DNA from: Clostridium amylolyticum
GTDB lineage: Bacteria; Bacillota; Clostridia; Clostridiales; Clostridiaceae
DNA: 64,000 bases
NCBI RefSeq assembly: GCF_900142075.1
Contig: NZ_FQZO01000006.1
Location: forward strand, 213,779-277,778
Direction of reading: 5' to 3'
The notes beneath the pieces were generated by a model. It ran no database searches, had not been told where the DNA came from, and worked only from the letters and a program-made list of their open reading frames with translations. Positions 1 to 8,035 of the stretch are shown here, piece after piece; positions within the stretch are counted from its first letter, which is position 1, and every line of letters begins with the position of its first letter. Both the position numbers and the translations under genes were made by a program.

Positions 1-1682
1 TCCACTCTGTCATCATCATTACCATACTTAGGGAAGTCCCCTTGAATTTCAAAATCCACCGCTATGCCAGCTTCATTTCTTATGGGTTTTACCTTTGCAT
101 ATTTTATGGCGCTTAATGAATCTGCTACTACGGATAACCCTGCAGCTCCAAAAGCCATAAGCCTTTGTACCTCAGTGTCATGAAGTGCCATTTGTCCTGC
201 TTCATAAGCATATTTATCATGCATATAATGTATTACATTCATGGTATCTACATATAACTTGGCCACTTTTTCTAAAACCTTATAGAAGCTTTCTTTTACC
301 TTTTGGTAATCTAAAACCTCATCCACCATAGGCTCTATTCCACTTAATACTAACTTGCCTTTCTTCTCATCCACCCCACCATTGATGGAATATAATAAAG
401 CTTTACCTAAGTTGCATCTAGCTCCGAAATATTGCATTTGTTTTCCTACAGTCATTGCAGAAACACAACAAGCAATAGCATAATCATCGCCATATATGGG
501 TCTCATTATCTCATCATTTTCATACTGAATAGAATCAGTAAGTATGGACATTTCAGCACAAAACTTTTTAAAGTTCTCTGGAAGGTTATCTGACCATAGT
601 ACTGTCATATTGGGTTCTGGTGCTGGTCCTAAATTAATCAATGTATGGAGATATCTATAGGAGTTCTTAGTTACTAAAGGCCTTCCATTAATACTTACCC
701 CTGCCAAAGACTCTGTTACCCATGTAGGGTCTCCTGCAAACAAATCATCATACTCTGGGGTTCTAAGATGCCTTACAATTCTTAATTTAATAATAAATTG
801 ATCTATTAATTCTTGAGCCTCTATCTCGGTTATTAAACCTGCTTTTAAGTCTCTTTCTATATAAATATCTAAGAAGGTACTAGTTCTTCCTAAAGACATA
901 GCTGCTCCATTGTTTTCTTTCACTCCAGAAAGATAAGCCAAGTACAAGAATTGAACCGCTTCCTTAGCATTTTCAGCTGGCTTTGATATGTCTATACCAT
1001 ATTTCATTGCCATAGATTTCATTTCCTCTAAGGCTCTTATTTGCTCATTAACTTCTTCTCTCTTTCTTATTAGTTCATCTAACATGTCACCTTTTAATTG
1101 TTCTAGGTCTTCTTTCTTTTTATTTAAAAGAAAATCTATTCCATAAAGAGGTACCCTTCTATAATCCCCAATAATTCTTCCTCTGCCATAAGCATCTGGT
1201 AAGCCTGTTAGCAACCCTGCAGACCTTGCTCTTCTAGTATCTTCGGTATAAGCATGAAATACCCCCTCATTATGGCTCTTTCTGTATTTAGGGAAGTATG
1301 TTTCTATGTCTTCATTCATTTTGTAATTATAAGCTTCTAAGGATTGCTGAACCATTCTCCAACCCCCATAAGGATTTACAATCCTTTTTAAAGGTGCATC
1401 TGTTTGAAGTCCAACTATAACTTCATTTTCTTTATCAATATATCCAGCATCATAATTATCTATTCCAGATATTTTGTTTACCTCTATATCTAAAACGCCT
1501 TTTTCTCTTTCCTGTTCTAAAAGGCTCAATATCTTATCCCAAACCTTGTTTGTTCTATCTGTTGCCCCTTGAAGAAAACTCTTATCTCCCTCATAAGGTG
1601 TATAGTTTTTCTGAATAAAGTTTCTTACATCCACTTCTTGCTGCCAAGATCCTGGAGTAAACTCATGCCATTGTTTAAACAT
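1..1682 (-). CDS. pflB: Formate acetyltransferase (pyruvate formate-lyase), C-terminus beyond the window
   Basis: The enzyme converts pyruvate and CoA to acetyl-CoA and formate in anaerobic fermentation, using a glycyl radical. About 560 codons are present. The adjacent cysteine pair that attacks pyruvate lies at about residues 405-406, inside the motif ACCVSAM, comparable to Cys418/419 of the E. coli enzyme. The C-terminal glycyl-radical loop lies outside the window and was not seen. The ATG at 1682 follows a strong AAAGGAGG Shine-Dalgarno sequence. The N-terminus (MFKQWHEFTPGSWQQEVDV) is typical of the family. The activase gene, often a neighbour, is not in view. Confidence 0.95.
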   Translation of the reverse strand, partial: MFKQWHEFTPGSWQQEVDVRNFIQKNYTPYEGDKSFLQGATDRTNKVWDKILSLLEQEREKGVLDIEVNKISGIDNYDAGYIDKENEVIVGLQTDAPLKRIVNPYGGWRMVQQSLEAYNYKMNEDIETYFPKYRKSHNEGVFHAYTEDTRRARSAGLLTGLPDAYGRGRIIGDYRRVPLYGIDFLLNKKKEDLEQLKGDMLDELIRKREEVNEQIRALEEMKSMAMKYGIDISKPAENAKEAVQFLYLAYLSGVKENNGAAMSLGRTSTFLDIYIERDLKAGLITEIEAQELIDQFIIKLRIVRHLRTPEYDDLFAGDPTWVTESLAGVSINGRPLVTKNSYRYLHTLINLGPAPEPNMTVLWSDNLPENFKKFCAEMSILTDSIQYENDEIMRPIYGDDYAIACCVSAMTVGKQMQYFGARCNLGKALLYSINGGVDEKKGKLVLSGIEPMVDEVLDYQKVKESFYKVLEKVAKLYVDTMNVIHYMHDKYAYEAGQMALHDTEVQRLMAFGAAGLSVVADSLSAIKYAKVKPIRNEAGIAVDFEIQGDFPKYGNDDDRV

Positions 1683-1704
1683 ATTATTCCGCCTCCTTTG
1701 TAAT

Positions 1705-1762
1705 AAGGTGATACTTAAGTATACCTTGTAAATATTATATCCTAATATCACTAATTATGTAA
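1705..1762 (-). promoter_or_regulatory. pflB promoter with imperfect palindrome at the start of transcription
   Basis: On the minus strand a -10 TATAAT (1734-1739) lies 17 bp from a weak -35 TTACAT (1757-1762). Just downstream, 1705-1727 forms a near-palindrome: AAGGT and ACCTT flank the perfect ATACTTAAGTAT core, with one extra base. It covers the expected +1 to +22 region and ends before the Shine-Dalgarno sequence. It could be an operator or a 5' mRNA stem-loop. No known regulator motif was recognised. Confidence 0.5.
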
Positions 1763-1783
1763 TAGCCTTTATCTATTTATTCA

Positions 1784-1810
1784 CAAAAAAATAAGCCGTT
1801 AATACGGCTT
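1784..1810 (-). terminator. Rho-independent terminator of the beta-lactamase-fold gene
   Basis: A 7-bp perfect stem (AAGCCGT/ACGGCTT, 1793-1799 and 1804-1810) is followed on the minus strand by a run of T. The stem overlaps the stop codon of the upstream gene. Confidence 0.8.
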
Positions 1811-2588
1811 AACTCCAATAATTAGTTATATTATCCCACATCATCTTACCTGCTTTTGCTATGGTTACTATACCATAAACGCTGTTTGGAATCTCATTAC
1901 TCATAACAGAAAAAGCAAAAGTACCCTTTTCAATGTTTATAAACATAGTGTCATTTTCCACTGCTTTTTTGTCTCCTGTTTTATTAGATATATTGCTCTT
2001 TAAGTCATCCGGGATATATAATGCACTCTTGTTTTTAAGTTGCTGTCTCTTTAAAATATCAATAAGCATATCGCTTAATTCTTGGTTTAAATATTTCTTT
2101 TCAAATAATATCTTCCAGCACTTACACAAATCATAACTAGTGGTGATATTCTCATCATTATTGTCATCATATATTTCATCAGAAGTTCTTCTATTAAGCA
2201 CTGTGTTTTTAAGTCCCATCTCTCTGATACTTTCATTAATTTTCTCTTTACCCACTAGATTAATTATTTTATTAGAAGCGGTGTTATCACTTTGAATAAG
2301 CATAGCTACCATAAGTTCATATAGGGTGTATTCTCTTTCTAAAAATTCGTGTAAAATACCCGTACCATAAACCTTATCTTCTTGACCTATTAAAATTTTA
2401 TCATTAAGATTAAAGTTTAAGTTTTCTACCTCTTTTAAAAGGGCTATGGCTATAGGAAGTTTCATACATCCTGCTGCAGTCATTTTAACGTTTTCATTAT
2501 ATCCATATACAAATCCGCTATTAAGGTCTTCAAAATAGAAACTATAATTTCCAATTCTTGATTCAAAATATTTTTTAATCTCTTTCAT
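1809..2588 (-). CDS. Class A beta-lactamase-fold protein with Gly in place of the catalytic serine
   Basis: This 259-residue protein follows the serine beta-lactamase/D,D-peptidase pattern. SDN is at residues 100-102 and KTG at 203-205. The SxxK motif that carries the nucleophile reads Gly40-Cys41-Met42-Lys43, so the serine is missing while the general-base lysine is kept. No signal peptide is seen, which suggests a cytoplasmic location. Classical penicillin hydrolysis is therefore doubtful; the protein may be a non-catalytic paralogue, or Cys41 may play some role. It is monocistronic, with its own terminator. Confidence 0.8.
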   Translation of the reverse strand: MKEIKKYFESRIGNYSFYFEDLNSGFVYGYNENVKMTAAGCMKLPIAIALLKEVENLNFNLNDKILIGQEDKVYGTGILHEFLEREYTLYELMVAMLIQSDNTASNKIINLVGKEKINESIREMGLKNTVLNRRTSDEIYDDNNDENITTSYDLCKCWKILFEKKYLNQELSDMLIDILKRQQLKNKSALYIPDDLKSNISNKTGDKKAVENDTMFINIEKGTFAFSVMSNEIPNSVYGIVTIAKAGKMMWDNITNYWS

Positions 2589-2654
2589 AATATCCTCCAG
2601 ACTAAATAATCTATTGCTAATTATAGCATATATGAAAAGAAAATTAAAGAATTA

Positions 2655-2678
2655 AGGCATCAGATTTCTCTGATGCCT
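2655..2678 (-). terminator. Terminator downstream of pfkA
   Basis: A perfect 10-bp stem (AGGCATCAGA/TCTGATGCCT) with a 4-base loop lies 5 bp past the pfkA stop. It is followed on the minus strand by a T-rich but interrupted tract. Confidence 0.75.
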
Positions 2679-2683
2679 CTTTA

Positions 2684-3781
2684 TTATTCTCCAAAAGAAA
2701 TCCCAATCTTTTTAGCCATGGAAACTAATTCTCCATTTGGATCAACATTCTTATCTTTTCCGATTACATCTTCAAGACTTACATAAGATATGTCATCGCC
2801 TTTTAAACATACCATATTTCCAAACTTACCTTCATTAATAAGCTCTGCAGCAGCAACGCCATATCTTGTAGAAAGGATTCTGTCATAAGTAGAGGTAGTT
2901 CCTCCTCTTTGTACGTGTCCTAATATTGTAGCTCTTATTTCATGTCCTTCAATTATGTCTTCAAGATCATTAGCTAGCTTATTTCCAATTCCACCTAATC
3001 TTATTGGGTCTGGACTGTCTTTTACAATCTTACTTACTACTACTTCTCCATCTTTAGCTTTAGCTCCTTCAGCTACAACAATTATGCTAAATGGTCTTCC
3101 TGCATCTTGTCTTTGGTGAATTTTTTCTGCTATCTTATTGATATCATAAGGTACTTCTGGAATCAAAATAACATCTGCAGAACCAGCTATGCCTGAATGA
3201 AGAGCTATCCATCCAGCGTTTCTTCCCATAACCTCACAGATCATAATTCTATGATGAGATTCTGCTGTTGTATGTAATCTATCTAAGGCTTCAGTAGCTA
3301 TATCAATAGCAGTGTTAAATCCAAAAGTAACATCTGTAGCAGCTAAATCGTTGTCTATGGTTTTTGGAACTCCAATTACATTAACACCTTTTCTTGAAAA
3401 GTCCCTAGCACTGGTTAATGTACCGTCTCCACCAATAACAACTAAAGCATCTATGCCTGCTTTTTTCATGTTTTCTATAGCTACATCAGATACATCTTTC
3501 TTTACCATTTTACCATCTTCTTCAACTTGGTAATCAAAAAGATTATCCTTGTTAGAACTGTAAAGTATAGTTCCACCTCTATGAAGAATACCTGATACAG
3601 TATCAAGAGTTAAAGGGATGTAGTCATTGTTATATAGGCCTCTGTATCCATATCTATAACCAACAACTTCATATCCATATTGTAGAATTGCAGTTCTTGT
3701 TACGGCTCTTATTACTGCATTTAATCCTGGACAATCCCCGCCACCTGTAAGCAAAGCTATCCTTTTTATTTTTTGTGTCAT
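2684..3781 (-). CDS. pfkA: 6-phosphofructokinase
   Basis: This 365-residue enzyme phosphorylates fructose 6-phosphate at the committing step of glycolysis. The N-terminal phosphate-binding loop is GGGDCPGLNAVIRA. The active site carries GGDG at residues 117-120 and PKTIDND at 139-145. Gly at the first site is typical of ATP enzymes. Lys before TIDND is typical of PPi-dependent and mixed clades, so the phosphoryl donor should not be assumed. The ATG at 3781 is preferred over an upstream in-frame start because of the AGAGGGGG Shine-Dalgarno sequence 6-7 bases before it. The gene appears monocistronic, and the spacer upstream is AT-rich. Confidence 0.92.
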   Translation of the reverse strand: MTQKIKRIALLTGGGDCPGLNAVIRAVTRTAILQYGYEVVGYRYGYRGLYNNDYIPLTLDTVSGILHRGGTILYSSNKDNLFDYQVEEDGKMVKKDVSDVAIENMKKAGIDALVVIGGDGTLTSARDFSRKGVNVIGVPKTIDNDLAATDVTFGFNTAIDIATEALDRLHTTAESHHRIMICEVMGRNAGWIALHSGIAGSADVILIPEVPYDINKIAEKIHQRQDAGRPFSIIVVAEGAKAKDGEVVVSKIVKDSPDPIRLGGIGNKLANDLEDIIEGHEIRATILGHVQRGGTTSTYDRILSTRYGVAAAELINEGKFGNMVCLKGDDISYVSLEDVIGKDKNVDPNGELVSMAKKIGISFGE

Positions 3782-4051
3782 ATTTTTTCCCCCTCTACCT
3801 ATAATGTTTTTAATTATACAACAATTGTTTTTAAAAATAAACAAAATACACTAATATCTTACTGTATTTTAATTATGTTATGTACTTTTTTATGTACTTT
3901 TGTTGTTAAAATTGTGATATTGTACAAATTTAATGTTTTATCATGTAAACATTTCATTATGTATAATAACATATACAAAATACATTTAAAAGTACATTTT
4001 TATTATTTGTAACTTTCTGCAGTTTTAATCAGTGATTTTTTAACATTTTAC

Positions 4052-4125
4052 ACAATGGCAGCCATATGAGTTATGAGTTGTTATTTAAAAAATAATAACT
4101 CATAACTCATATGGCTGCCATTGTC
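4052..4125. repeat. Long near-perfect inverted repeat (34-bp arms)
   Basis: Two 34-base arms starting ACAATGGCAGCCATATGAG pair almost completely, with a single G-U type difference, around a very short A-rich loop. It lies 4 bp past the uppP stop and could end that transcript, though no T-run follows. A diverged partial echo (TTCATATGAGTTATTAG) occurs at 63,858-63,874, suggesting a dispersed repeat family. The rest of the spacer between uppP and pfkA (3,782-4,051) is AT-rich with no gene seen. Confidence 0.8.
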
Positions 4126-4129
4126 TTGT

Positions 4130-4969
4130 CTACATTATAACTTTAGTAAATGCAAGAATTCCTAATATTATTCCCATGAAAATACGATATAAAGCAAATA
4201 CTCGCATAGGATGCTTTTTAAGGAAATTCATAAAAGCATCTACTACTATTAAAGCTACTAAAAAAGCTACAATAAAACCTATAATCAAAGCGGTTACTTG
4301 AGTTTTGCTTATGTTGGAATATGCATCATACTTAATAAGTTTAAGAGCTGAAGCTCCTACCATGGTAGGAATGGCTAAGAAGAAGGAAAATTCTGCTGCT
4401 GCAGTATTATTTAAACCTGCTATCCAGCCGCCCATAATAGTGGAAGCGGATCTAGACATTCCTGGCCACATGGCAATGCACTGAAATAGTCCTATTTTTA
4501 TAGCTTGTTTATAATTAACCTTATCTATAGAAGTTGTAACTTTTTTTCTTCTGCTTTTTCTTCTAAAATTATTTTCTATTATGATAAGTAAAATACCACC
4601 AACTATAAAGCCTATAGTTACCGTCTTAGAATTAAATAGATGATTTTCTATAAAGTCATCTAATAAAAATCCAATTACCGCAGCAGGTAAAAAAGCTACC
4701 AATATAGTGGTCCAAAACTTTAAACCATAAGGCTCTAATTTAAAGAAAGATATTAAGCTATCTTTAAACCTATGCCAGTACAAAACAACTATTGCTAATA
4801 TAGCACCTAACTGAATAACAATCTCAAACATGATGGTAAACTTACCATCATTAAAATTAATTAAATCCCCCACCAAAATCATATGTCCTGAAGATGAAAT
4901 TGGAAGAAATTCTGTTATTCCTTCAACTATGGAAATAATTATAGCCTTAAAAATAAAAACAAAGTCCAT
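4130..4969 (-). CDS. uppP: Undecaprenyl-diphosphatase (BacA/UppP)
   Basis: This integral membrane enzyme dephosphorylates undecaprenyl pyrophosphate to recycle the lipid carrier of cell-wall synthesis, and its overproduction gives bacitracin resistance. The family signatures are visible: EGITEFLPISSSGHM near the N-terminus and PGMSRSASTIMGG in the middle, with about eight hydrophobic segments. The ATG at 4969 gives 279 residues, the normal family length. An upstream in-frame GTG at 5035 would add 22 residues but has no ribosome binding site. Confidence 0.93.
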   Translation of the reverse strand: MDFVFIFKAIIISIVEGITEFLPISSSGHMILVGDLINFNDGKFTIMFEIVIQLGAILAIVVLYWHRFKDSLISFFKLEPYGLKFWTTILVAFLPAAVIGFLLDDFIENHLFNSKTVTIGFIVGGILLIIIENNFRRKSRRKKVTTSIDKVNYKQAIKIGLFQCIAMWPGMSRSASTIMGGWIAGLNNTAAAEFSFFLAIPTMVGASALKLIKYDAYSNISKTQVTALIIGFIVAFLVALIVVDAFMNFLKKHPMRVFALYRIFMGIILGILAFTKVIM

Positions 4970-5073
4970 CCTACTACCAACCTTTCTTTGCCACTGTACT
5001 ATCTTATTATAAAATTCCCCTAGAAACTTGTCCACTTATGTATACGTAATTTATAAATAAAAATGCATTATTT

Positions 5074-5282
5074 AATTTAGAATGTAGAATGAAGGAAAAA
5101 ACTCCTAACGGAGTTTCTTTGAATATATATTGTATTTGTGCCAAACAAAAAACTCCCTCAGGAGTTTCTTTGCCTGCACCACTTCCCCGAAACTCCTCCA
5201 GGAGTCTAATCTTTTTTAATTATGTTGTAAGTTTTTCTGGTTCTTTCTCAGAAAAACTATCCTTCATTTTAAATTCTAAATT
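5074..5282. repeat. MITE-like inverted-repeat element, copy 1
   Basis: This roughly 209-bp non-coding element is bounded by 23-bp terminal inverted repeats (5074-5096 and 5260-5282) with 2 mismatches. The outer ends read AATTTAGAAT and ATTCTAAATT. Inside are several short hairpins of the form AACTCC...GGAGTT. Its right arm abuts the pckA stop and may serve as that gene's terminator. The terminal ~60 bp is clearly related, in opposite orientation, to 12,074-12,135. No transposase is encoded. A short open frame inside it is considered non-coding. Confidence 0.75.
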
Positions 5283-5285
5283 ATC

Positions 5286-6815
5286 TTAACCTATTTCTAT
5301 ATGAGAATATTTTTTATAATTTTGTTCAAATTTTTCTTTTAATAAAATTGATGTACTTTTATAATCTTCTTTATTTGCCCAAGTCTCCTGAGGCTTTAAT
5401 ATTTCAGAAGGTACTCCAGGGCAGTTAACAGGAATCATAAGATTAAAGTATTCATCTTCTACCCAATGTTCTTTTTCTAACTCGCCATTTATAGCTGCCT
5501 TTACCAATGTCCTTGTATATTTTAGAGCTATTCTGTTGCCTACTCCATAGGAACCGCCTATCCATCCTGTATTAACCATATATACTCTAACATTATATTC
5601 CTCAATTTTATCCCCTAAAAGCTCAGCATACACTTTTGGGTTCATAGGCATAAATGGTGCACCAAAACAGGTGGAAAAAGTGGCTTGAGGTTCTTTTAAT
5701 CCTCGCTCTGTTCCTGCTACCTTACTGGTATAACCGGATAAAAAGTAATACATGGCTTGTTCCTTATTTAACCTGGCGATAGGAGGCAATACCCCAAAAG
5801 CGTCAGCGGTTAAGAATAAAATCACCTTAGGTACTCCACCATTTCCTGTACTCTTTACATTATTTATATGATATATAGGATAGCTTCCTCTAGTATTTTC
5901 TGTTATGGAGCCCTTATCATATATAGGATTATTATCGCTATCCAAAACTACATTTTCTAAGATGCTGCCAAACCTTATAGCATCATAGATATCCCTTTCT
6001 TTCTCTCTGCTTAAATCAATAGTTTTAGCGTAACAGCCACCTTCAAAGTTAAATATTCCAGTTTTACTCCATCCATGTTCATCATCACCTATAAGAGCTC
6101 TCTCAGGATCCGCTGATAAAGTGGTTTTCCCTGTGCCTGAAAGGCCAAATAATATAGCTACATCTCCATCTTTTCCTTCATTTGCAGAACAGTGCATAGG
6201 CAAAACTCCTTTAAATGGAAGGAAATAATTCATAGCTGTAAACATGGCCTTTTTTATTTCTCCACTATATTGAGTGCCTCCTATAAGTACAATTCTTTGT
6301 GTAAAATTAATTATTATAAAGACTTCAGAGTTTAATGAATATTTTTTAGCATCTGCCTTAAAACCAGGTGCGGATAACACAGTAAACCCTTCTTCTTTAT
6401 TATTGGACTTTTCTCTAATAAATAATTGGCGGCAAAATAGGGATTGAGAAGCATATTCACAAATACTTTGAACACCTATACTATAATCTTCTGAAGCTCC
6501 CACTCTACCATTAAAAACAAACAAATCTTTTTCTTTTAAATAATCTTTAACCTCATTTAGTAGTCCATCAAACTTACTCTGTTCTATAGGTAGATTTACA
6601 TCTCCCCAGTTTATATTATCCTTTGTTGTTTCGTCACATACTATATATCTGTCTTTTGGAGATCTGCCTGTACACTTTCCAGTATGAATACTTAAAGCTC
6701 CATTTGAACACAGTATCCCTTCTCCTCTTTTAACAGCTTCTGTTATAAGCTTTGCAGGTGATAAATCCTCATAAATAGTAGCAGTATTTAATTTTAACTT
6801 TTCTAAAATATCCAA
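5286..6815 (-). CDS. pckA: Phosphoenolpyruvate carboxykinase (ATP)
   Basis: The enzyme interconverts oxaloacetate plus ATP with PEP, CO2 and ADP, for gluconeogenesis or anaplerosis. The kinase P-loop GLSGTGKTTLSAD is followed by GDDEHGWS, the metal-binding kinase-2 region, both diagnostic of ATP-type PEPCK. The favoured start is TTG at 6815 (about 509 residues), 6 bases after GGAGGGG. A TTG further upstream would lie within that Shine-Dalgarno sequence. A cre-like site and a sigma-A-like promoter lie immediately upstream. Confidence 0.93.
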   Translation of the reverse strand: MDILEKLKLNTATIYEDLSPAKLITEAVKRGEGILCSNGALSIHTGKCTGRSPKDRYIVCDETTKDNINWGDVNLPIEQSKFDGLLNEVKDYLKEKDLFVFNGRVGASEDYSIGVQSICEYASQSLFCRQLFIREKSNNKEEGFTVLSAPGFKADAKKYSLNSEVFIIINFTQRIVLIGGTQYSGEIKKAMFTAMNYFLPFKGVLPMHCSANEGKDGDVAILFGLSGTGKTTLSADPERALIGDDEHGWSKTGIFNFEGGCYAKTIDLSREKERDIYDAIRFGSILENVVLDSDNNPIYDKGSITENTRGSYPIYHINNVKSTGNGGVPKVILFLTADAFGVLPPIARLNKEQAMYYFLSGYTSKVAGTERGLKEPQATFSTCFGAPFMPMNPKVYAELLGDKIEEYNVRVYMVNTGWIGGSYGVGNRIALKYTRTLVKAAINGELEKEHWVEDEYFNLMIPVNCPGVPSEILKPQETWANKEDYKSTSILLKEKFEQNYKKYSHIEIG

Positions 6816-6825
6816 TACAATCCCC

Positions 6826-6839
6826 TCCAAACGTTTTCA
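6826..6839 (-). promoter_or_regulatory. Candidate CcpA (cre) site upstream of pckA
   Basis: The minus strand reads TGAAAACGTTTGGA, matching 13 of 14 positions of the Gram-positive cre consensus TGWAARCGYTWNCW. It lies between the promoter and the start codon and touches the Shine-Dalgarno sequence. Glucose repression of a gluconeogenic gene would fit. This is a motif match only. Confidence 0.5.
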
Positions 6840-6846
6840 CTTATAA

Positions 6847-6874
6847 TTATTACATTTTTAAATATTTTTTGCAA
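6847..6874 (-). promoter_or_regulatory. Probable pckA promoter
   Basis: A -35 TTGCAA (6869-6874) and a -10 TAATAA (6847-6852) are separated by 16 bp on the minus strand, upstream of the cre-like site. Confidence 0.45.
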
Positions 6875-6978
6875 GAAAAAAATTCTTTTTAAGCCTATGT
6901 AAAAATATTTTTGCAAGTTTTATTGCACTATACTGTCAATTTAGTTGTAAAAGGAAGTTATTTATTAACTCTTTACCG

Positions 6979-7010
6979 TAAAAAAGGAAGCCCTTATGAA
7001 AAGACTTCCT
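6979..7010 (-). terminator. Terminator downstream of manA
   Basis: An inverted repeat (AGGAAG/CTTCCT) with a 14-base partly paired loop is followed on the minus strand by TTTTTT. It lies just after the manA stop codon. Confidence 0.7.
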
Positions 7011-7017
7011 AAATATT

Positions 7018-7992
7018 TTATCGGATAAAACTCATTATTTCTTCTTCTACTTTTTTTATATCTGGCACATAGCTTTTTAAAAGCTTCATTTTTCCAGTTA
7101 ATTTATATTCCCCTAATGTAGCTGGTATAAGTATGCTATCTCCTTTTTTTAGGGTTTCACTGGCATTATAATAATTAATGGCACCTTCCCCTTCTACGCA
7201 GGTAAAGATAAAGAACCTTTCTTTATCACTATTTTCATTAGCCTCTGTTATAATATCATATTCTTCCAAAGAGAAATAAGGGCATAGCGCATAATAGGTT
7301 TTTGAATAACAATCATAGTTAACTTTTATACCTTTTCTTCTTTCCCCTTTAAGATTAAAGTTTATAACATCTAAAGCTTTCTCCACGTGGATTTCTCTTC
7401 CTCTATCATAATCATATACCCTATAGGTAGTATCACTATTTTGCTGAATTTCAGCAATGATAACCCCTTCACCAATGGCATGCACTAATCCACTTTTTAT
7501 AAAAAATACATCACCTTTGTTAACAGGGATCTTATTTAAATACTTTTCTGTGTTACCTTCTTTAATAGCCTTAGCAAATTGTTCTTTGGTACAATTATTA
7601 GTACCTATAATTAAATTTGCATTTTCAAAGGCCTCAACAACATACCAAATTTCTGTTTTACCTGGTTCTCCTTCGTGCTTAAATCCATATTCATCCTCTG
7701 GATGCACTTGAACTGAAAGCTTATCCTTGGCATTAATTAATTTAACTAAAAGAGGAAATCTTTCTTTGGAAATCTCTGTACCTAAAAGCTCATTACCCTT
7801 TATTTTAATTAACTCATCCAGCTTCAATCCTTTATATATACCATTAATAATTTTACCTGTTCCATGAGGATGGCATGCCACATCCCAGCTTTCTCCAATA
7901 TCGCCTTCTGGAAGGTTATCTCTAAAAATCTCTAGATCTCTACCTCCCCAGATCTTATCATAATATAAATTTTCTAATTTTATAGGATACAT
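7018..7992 (-). CDS. manA: Mannose-6-phosphate isomerase, class I
   Basis: This zinc-dependent cupin enzyme interconverts mannose 6-phosphate and fructose 6-phosphate. At 324 residues it is the short Firmicutes type. Expected zinc-site segments are seen: VQVHPEDEYG with a following glutamate (KTEIWYV), and GLVHAIGEG further on. The substrate-site stretch NSDTTYRVYDYDR is present. The ATG at 7992 follows GGAGG by 7 bases. It is followed by its own terminator, so it is probably monocistronic or the end of a short unit with the TPR gene upstream. Confidence 0.93.
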   Translation of the reverse strand: MYPIKLENLYYDKIWGGRDLEIFRDNLPEGDIGESWDVACHPHGTGKIINGIYKGLKLDELIKIKGNELLGTEISKERFPLLVKLINAKDKLSVQVHPEDEYGFKHEGEPGKTEIWYVVEAFENANLIIGTNNCTKEQFAKAIKEGNTEKYLNKIPVNKGDVFFIKSGLVHAIGEGVIIAEIQQNSDTTYRVYDYDRGREIHVEKALDVINFNLKGERRKGIKVNYDCYSKTYYALCPYFSLEEYDIITEANENSDKERFFIFTCVEGEGAINYYNASETLKKGDSILIPATLGEYKLTGKMKLLKSYVPDIKKVEEEIMSFIR

Positions 7993-8035
7993 AATTAGTC
8001 CTCCGCTTCATGAAATTAAACTTGTACTCTTATAC

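Noticed and set aside
5089..5289. Rightward 66-codon open frame
   Set aside because: It lies inside the inverted-repeat element, is built from its hairpins and has no ribosome binding site.
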